Below are positions 4,292-6,026 of a stretch of DNA of 6,026 bases, piece by piece. The notes beneath the pieces are model-generated. The model ran no database searches. It saw nothing but the letters and a program-made list of their open reading frames with translations, and was not told the origin of the DNA. A program made the position numbers and the translations under genes. The DNA comes from Candidatus Parcubacteria bacterium (GTDB taxonomy: Bacteria > Patescibacteriota > Patescibacteriia > JAACEG01). The DNA lies in NCBI GenBank assembly GCA_023135505.1, contig JAGLTA010000065.1, positions 1 through 6,026 of the forward strand. Direction: 5' to 3'. Each line of letters starts with the position of its first letter. Position 1 is the stretch's first letter.

Positions 4292-4329
4292 GCCCTTGAG
4301 ATTTGCGCGGCAAACAGCCTTTTTATTTT

Positions 4330-4698
4330 ATGGCAAAAAAAAATTTCGCGGAAAATTTTTTTTCTTTTGACGCAAAAGCCGTTAAAGGCGAAGGAATAGG
4401 AAAAAAAATTGGATTTCCAACTATAAATTTAGATAAAATTCGTTTAAAAATTGATTACGGAGTGTATTTAGTTGAAGCTGAGATTGATAATAAAAGATAT
4501 AAAGGGCTGCTGCATTTTGGACCGAAAAAAACTTTTGCTAATAATATTTCTTTAGAGTTGCTTCTAAAAAATTTTATTTCCGATATTAGCAGCAAACAGA
4601 TTAAAATAGCAATTATTAAAAAAATAAGGGATATAAAAAAATTTGCCAATATTAAAGATCTTCAAAATCAGATTAAGCAAGATTTAAAATTATGTTAA
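4330..4698 (+). CDS. Stand-alone riboflavin kinase domain
   Basis: This 122-residue protein matches the riboflavin kinase (flavokinase) domain that forms the C-terminal half of bacterial RibF and transfers phosphate from ATP to riboflavin to make FMN. The signature VKGEGIGKKIGFPTINL (18-34) holds the Gly-rich nucleotide loop and the PTxN motif (30-33). The barrel continues with DYGVYLVEA (42-50) and LHFGPKKTF (61-69), which corresponds to NIGxxPTF. SLELLL follows with the likely catalytic Glu E76, then the C-terminal IRDIKKFANIKDLQNQI (99-115), the family's (L)R.E.KF.....L..QI helix. The FMN adenylyltransferase half of RibF is absent, so FAD would have to come from elsewhere. The segment after the catalytic Glu is shortened. 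I prefer ATG 4330 to the in-frame TTG 4303 because the fold starts near residue 12. Its stop overlaps the next start (ATGTTAA), suggesting translational coupling. Confidence 0.82.
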   Translation: MAKKNFAENFFSFDAKAVKGEGIGKKIGFPTINLDKIRLKIDYGVYLVEAEIDNKRYKGLLHFGPKKTFANNISLELLLKNFISDISSKQIKIAIIKKIRDIKKFANIKDLQNQIKQDLKLC

Positions 4699-5888
4699 AC
4701 AAAAATATTATAATTAATCTGAACAAAATAAAACAGGCGGACTTAGTCGTTGGCATTCCGTCGCATAATGAGGCGGATAATATCTCTTTTGTCGCGGAAC
4801 AGGTTGACAAAGGGATAACCAAATATTTCAAGCAATATAAAGCTGTTATTATTAATGTTGACCATAACTCCACGGATAACACAAAAGGCGCTTTTTTAAA
4901 CGCCCAAACAAAAACCGCTAAAATATATATTTCCACGCCGCCGAATTTGCCAGGCAAAGGCAACGGTTTTTATAATTTGTTTAAATTCGCGAAAAATTTA
5001 AAAACGCAGGCGATAGCCGTTGTTGACGCTGACTTAAAAAGCATATCGCCCGAATGGATTAAATGGCTGATAACGCCAATCTTGCAAGGCGTTGATTACG
5101 CGGCGCCTGTTTATTCAAGATGCGAGTATGACGGAACAATAACTAATAATATTTGCTACCCGCTGGTTTACGGATTATTCGGATATAATATTAGGCAGCC
5201 GATCGGCGGAGATTTTTCTTTTTCGCCTAAATTATTAGAATACTGGCTTAAACAGCGATGGCATAAGACTACATATCAATACGGTGTTGATATTTTTATG
5301 ACAATGAACGCGATTTTAGGAGGATTTAAAATCGCGCAAGCGGGACTGGGGGCTAAGATTCATAAGCCGAGCGCGCCGAAATTAAGCTTTATGTTTTCTC
5401 AAGTCGTTACCACGCTTTTTGAAATTATAAAAGAAAATAAAAAAATATGGCTTAACGCTAGCGGCAAAAAAAATATTCCTTATGTTGGCGGTAATATTAT
5501 GAAACCTCCGCAGACATTAAGCGTTGATTATAAAAATATTAAAAAGGCTGCTATTTTAAATTTTCAGGAAAATAAGGATATTTTAGCTGCCGCGCTAAGC
5601 AAAGATGTTTTTAAAAAAGTTAAAAAAATGTACGGCAAAGAAGATATAAATATCAATGATGAGTTGTGGTGCAAGATTTTATATGACGCTGTTTACGTTT
5701 ATGATAAGACAAATTTAAGCGGCAAAATAATTGAGGCGCTAAAACCGCTTTATTTTGGGCGTTTTGCAAGTTTTTATAAATCAACAATAGACAAGCCGTC
5801 TGAAATTTGCGAAAAAGAGATTATTGGCCAAGCAAAGCTTTTTTGGAATAATCGCGATTATTTGATTAAAAAATACAAAAAAGATTAA
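4692..5888 (+). CDS. GT2-fold glycosyltransferase, glucosylglycerate synthase-like
   Basis: This 398-residue cytoplasmic protein has a GT-A fold. The donor-binding strand reads DLVVGIPSHNEADN (17-30), followed by VIINVDHNSTDNT (52-64). PGKGNGFYNLF (87-97) and the DxD metal motif in AVVDADLKSI (109-118) come next, then YDGTITNNICYPL (146-158), RQPIGGDFSFS (168-178), GVDIFMT (198-204) and KIHKP (222-226). From memory, this series (SxNEADxI, TPP..KGKGN, VDADLKSI.PEWI, RQPIGGDF, GxDIWMT) is that of enzymes annotated as glucosylglycerate or glucosyl-3-phosphoglycerate synthases and related archaeal-type transferases. Those enzymes join a sugar nucleotide to glycerate or phosphoglycerate, making compatible solutes or polysaccharide primers. 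The C-terminal third (about 280-398) is Lys-rich and mainly helical and carries no motif I know. No membrane segment is seen. The start overlaps the riboflavin kinase stop. The acceptor is an inference; the fold is firm. Confidence 0.82.
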   Translation: MLNKNIIINLNKIKQADLVVGIPSHNEADNISFVAEQVDKGITKYFKQYKAVIINVDHNSTDNTKGAFLNAQTKTAKIYISTPPNLPGKGNGFYNLFKFAKNLKTQAIAVVDADLKSISPEWIKWLITPILQGVDYAAPVYSRCEYDGTITNNICYPLVYGLFGYNIRQPIGGDFSFSPKLLEYWLKQRWHKTTYQYGVDIFMTMNAILGGFKIAQAGLGAKIHKPSAPKLSFMFSQVVTTLFEIIKENKKIWLNASGKKNIPYVGGNIMKPPQTLSVDYKNIKKAAILNFQENKDILAAALSKDVFKKVKKMYGKEDININDELWCKILYDAVYVYDKTNLSGKIIEALKPLYFGRFASFYKSTIDKPSEICEKEIIGQAKLFWNNRDYLIKKYKKD

Positions 5889-6025
5889 ATTAGACCTATT
5901 GCATAATAAGTTGCCCCGTTATACAACGGGATAAACTCCGCGAGATTTTCAGATTTTGAGGCAAATTTTTCAAATAATTTTATAAGTCTATATAGACATA
6001 TAGGCGTTAAAATTTTTGGAAAATT
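5885..6025 (-). CDS. Partial leftward reading frame from the right edge, unknown
   Basis: On the minus strand 46 codons stay open from the window edge to a TAA at 5885-5887, which overlaps the stop of the glycosyltransferase by two bases in convergent orientation. I do not recognise the protein. Its middle, LFEKFASKSENLAEF followed by PLYNGATYYAIGLI, is the part that matches the left-edge repeat in the same reading frame, with a 21-base (7-codon) difference. It may be the C-terminus of a real gene continuing beyond the window, or simply an open frame inside a dispersed repeat. The start is not visible. Confidence 0.35.
   Translation of the reverse strand, partial: NFPKILTPICLYRLIKLFEKFASKSENLAEFIPLYNGATYYAIGLI
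5891..5983 (-). repeat. Right copy of the inverted edge repeat
   Basis: This is the partner of 41-112, in opposite orientation, with an exact 22-base core at 5953-5974. Relative to the left copy it carries 21 extra bases that include a hairpin: CCCGTT (5915-5920), loop ATAC, AACGGG (5925-5930). Just outside it, GTCTATATAGAC (5986-5997) is a 12-base perfect palindrome, in the position where the left copy has its 29-base palindrome. The hairpin at 5915-5930 follows the glycosyltransferase stop but lacks a T tract, so it is a poor intrinsic terminator. Confidence 0.7.
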
Positions 6026-6026
6026 T

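Noticed and set aside
4303..4329. N-terminal extension of riboflavin kinase from TTG 4303
   Set aside because: The extra nine residues are not part of the fold, and ATG 4330 is a better start codon at a sensible distance from the Gly-rich loop.
5915..5930. Terminator after the glycosyltransferase
   Set aside because: The CCCGTT/AACGGG stem has no T tract on either strand and belongs to the repeat copy.

Overview
The window is AT-rich and densely coded, and it looks like a chromosomal piece of an uncultivated small-genome bacterium. My best guess is Candidatus Patescibacteria (CPR), for instance Parcubacteria-like. The clues are short compact genes, start codons without Shine-Dalgarno sequences, TAA as the only visible stop codon, a stand-alone riboflavin kinase domain, a DHH-family protein of a type I associate with CPR genomes, and several dispersed palindromic repeats. 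This placement is inference; no marker gene proves it.

Layout. Positions 1-299 hold a palindromic repeat (12-40), one copy of a roughly 75-bp repeat (about 41-112) and possible promoters for a cold-shock protein gene (300-500), which ends at a clear intrinsic terminator (525-554). Positions 555-1292 hold no convincing protein gene. This stretch carries a second palindrome (566-593), a DnaA-box-like site (621-629), a full-consensus extended -10 promoter (682-710), about 355 nt of probable structured RNA ending at an intrinsic terminator (1052-1072), three DnaA-box-like 9-mers spaced exactly 11 bp (1109-1139), a weak promoter with a 15-nt palindrome, and a long inverted repeat in the leader of the next gene.

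Positions 1293-3603 are rightward genes: a DHH-family phosphoesterase homologue that has lost most catalytic residues, an HD-domain protein like small (p)ppGpp hydrolases, and an AbrB/MazF-type toxin-antitoxin pair. Positions 3653-4246 form a small tRNA cluster: tRNA-Ile with the rare UAU anticodon and tRNA-Val(GAC) on the plus strand, separated by a large hairpin, then a small two-helix membrane protein and tRNA-Ile(GAU) on the minus strand. Positions 4330-5888 hold a one-domain riboflavin kinase whose stop overlaps the start of a GT2-fold glycosyltransferase resembling glucosylglycerate-type synthases. A partial leftward reading frame (5885-6025) enters from the right edge. It contains a diverged copy of the left-edge repeat, so the two edges carry inverted copies of one element.

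How it fits together. The HD and toxin-antitoxin genes form a tight same-strand group and may be one transcript. Riboflavin kinase and the glycosyltransferase are probably translationally coupled. tRNA-Ile(GAU) and the membrane protein probably share one minus-strand promoter. The parts that known genes do not explain are the strongly promoted RNA of 717-1072, the phased DnaA-box-like array beside it, the degenerate DHH protein and the inverted edge repeats.
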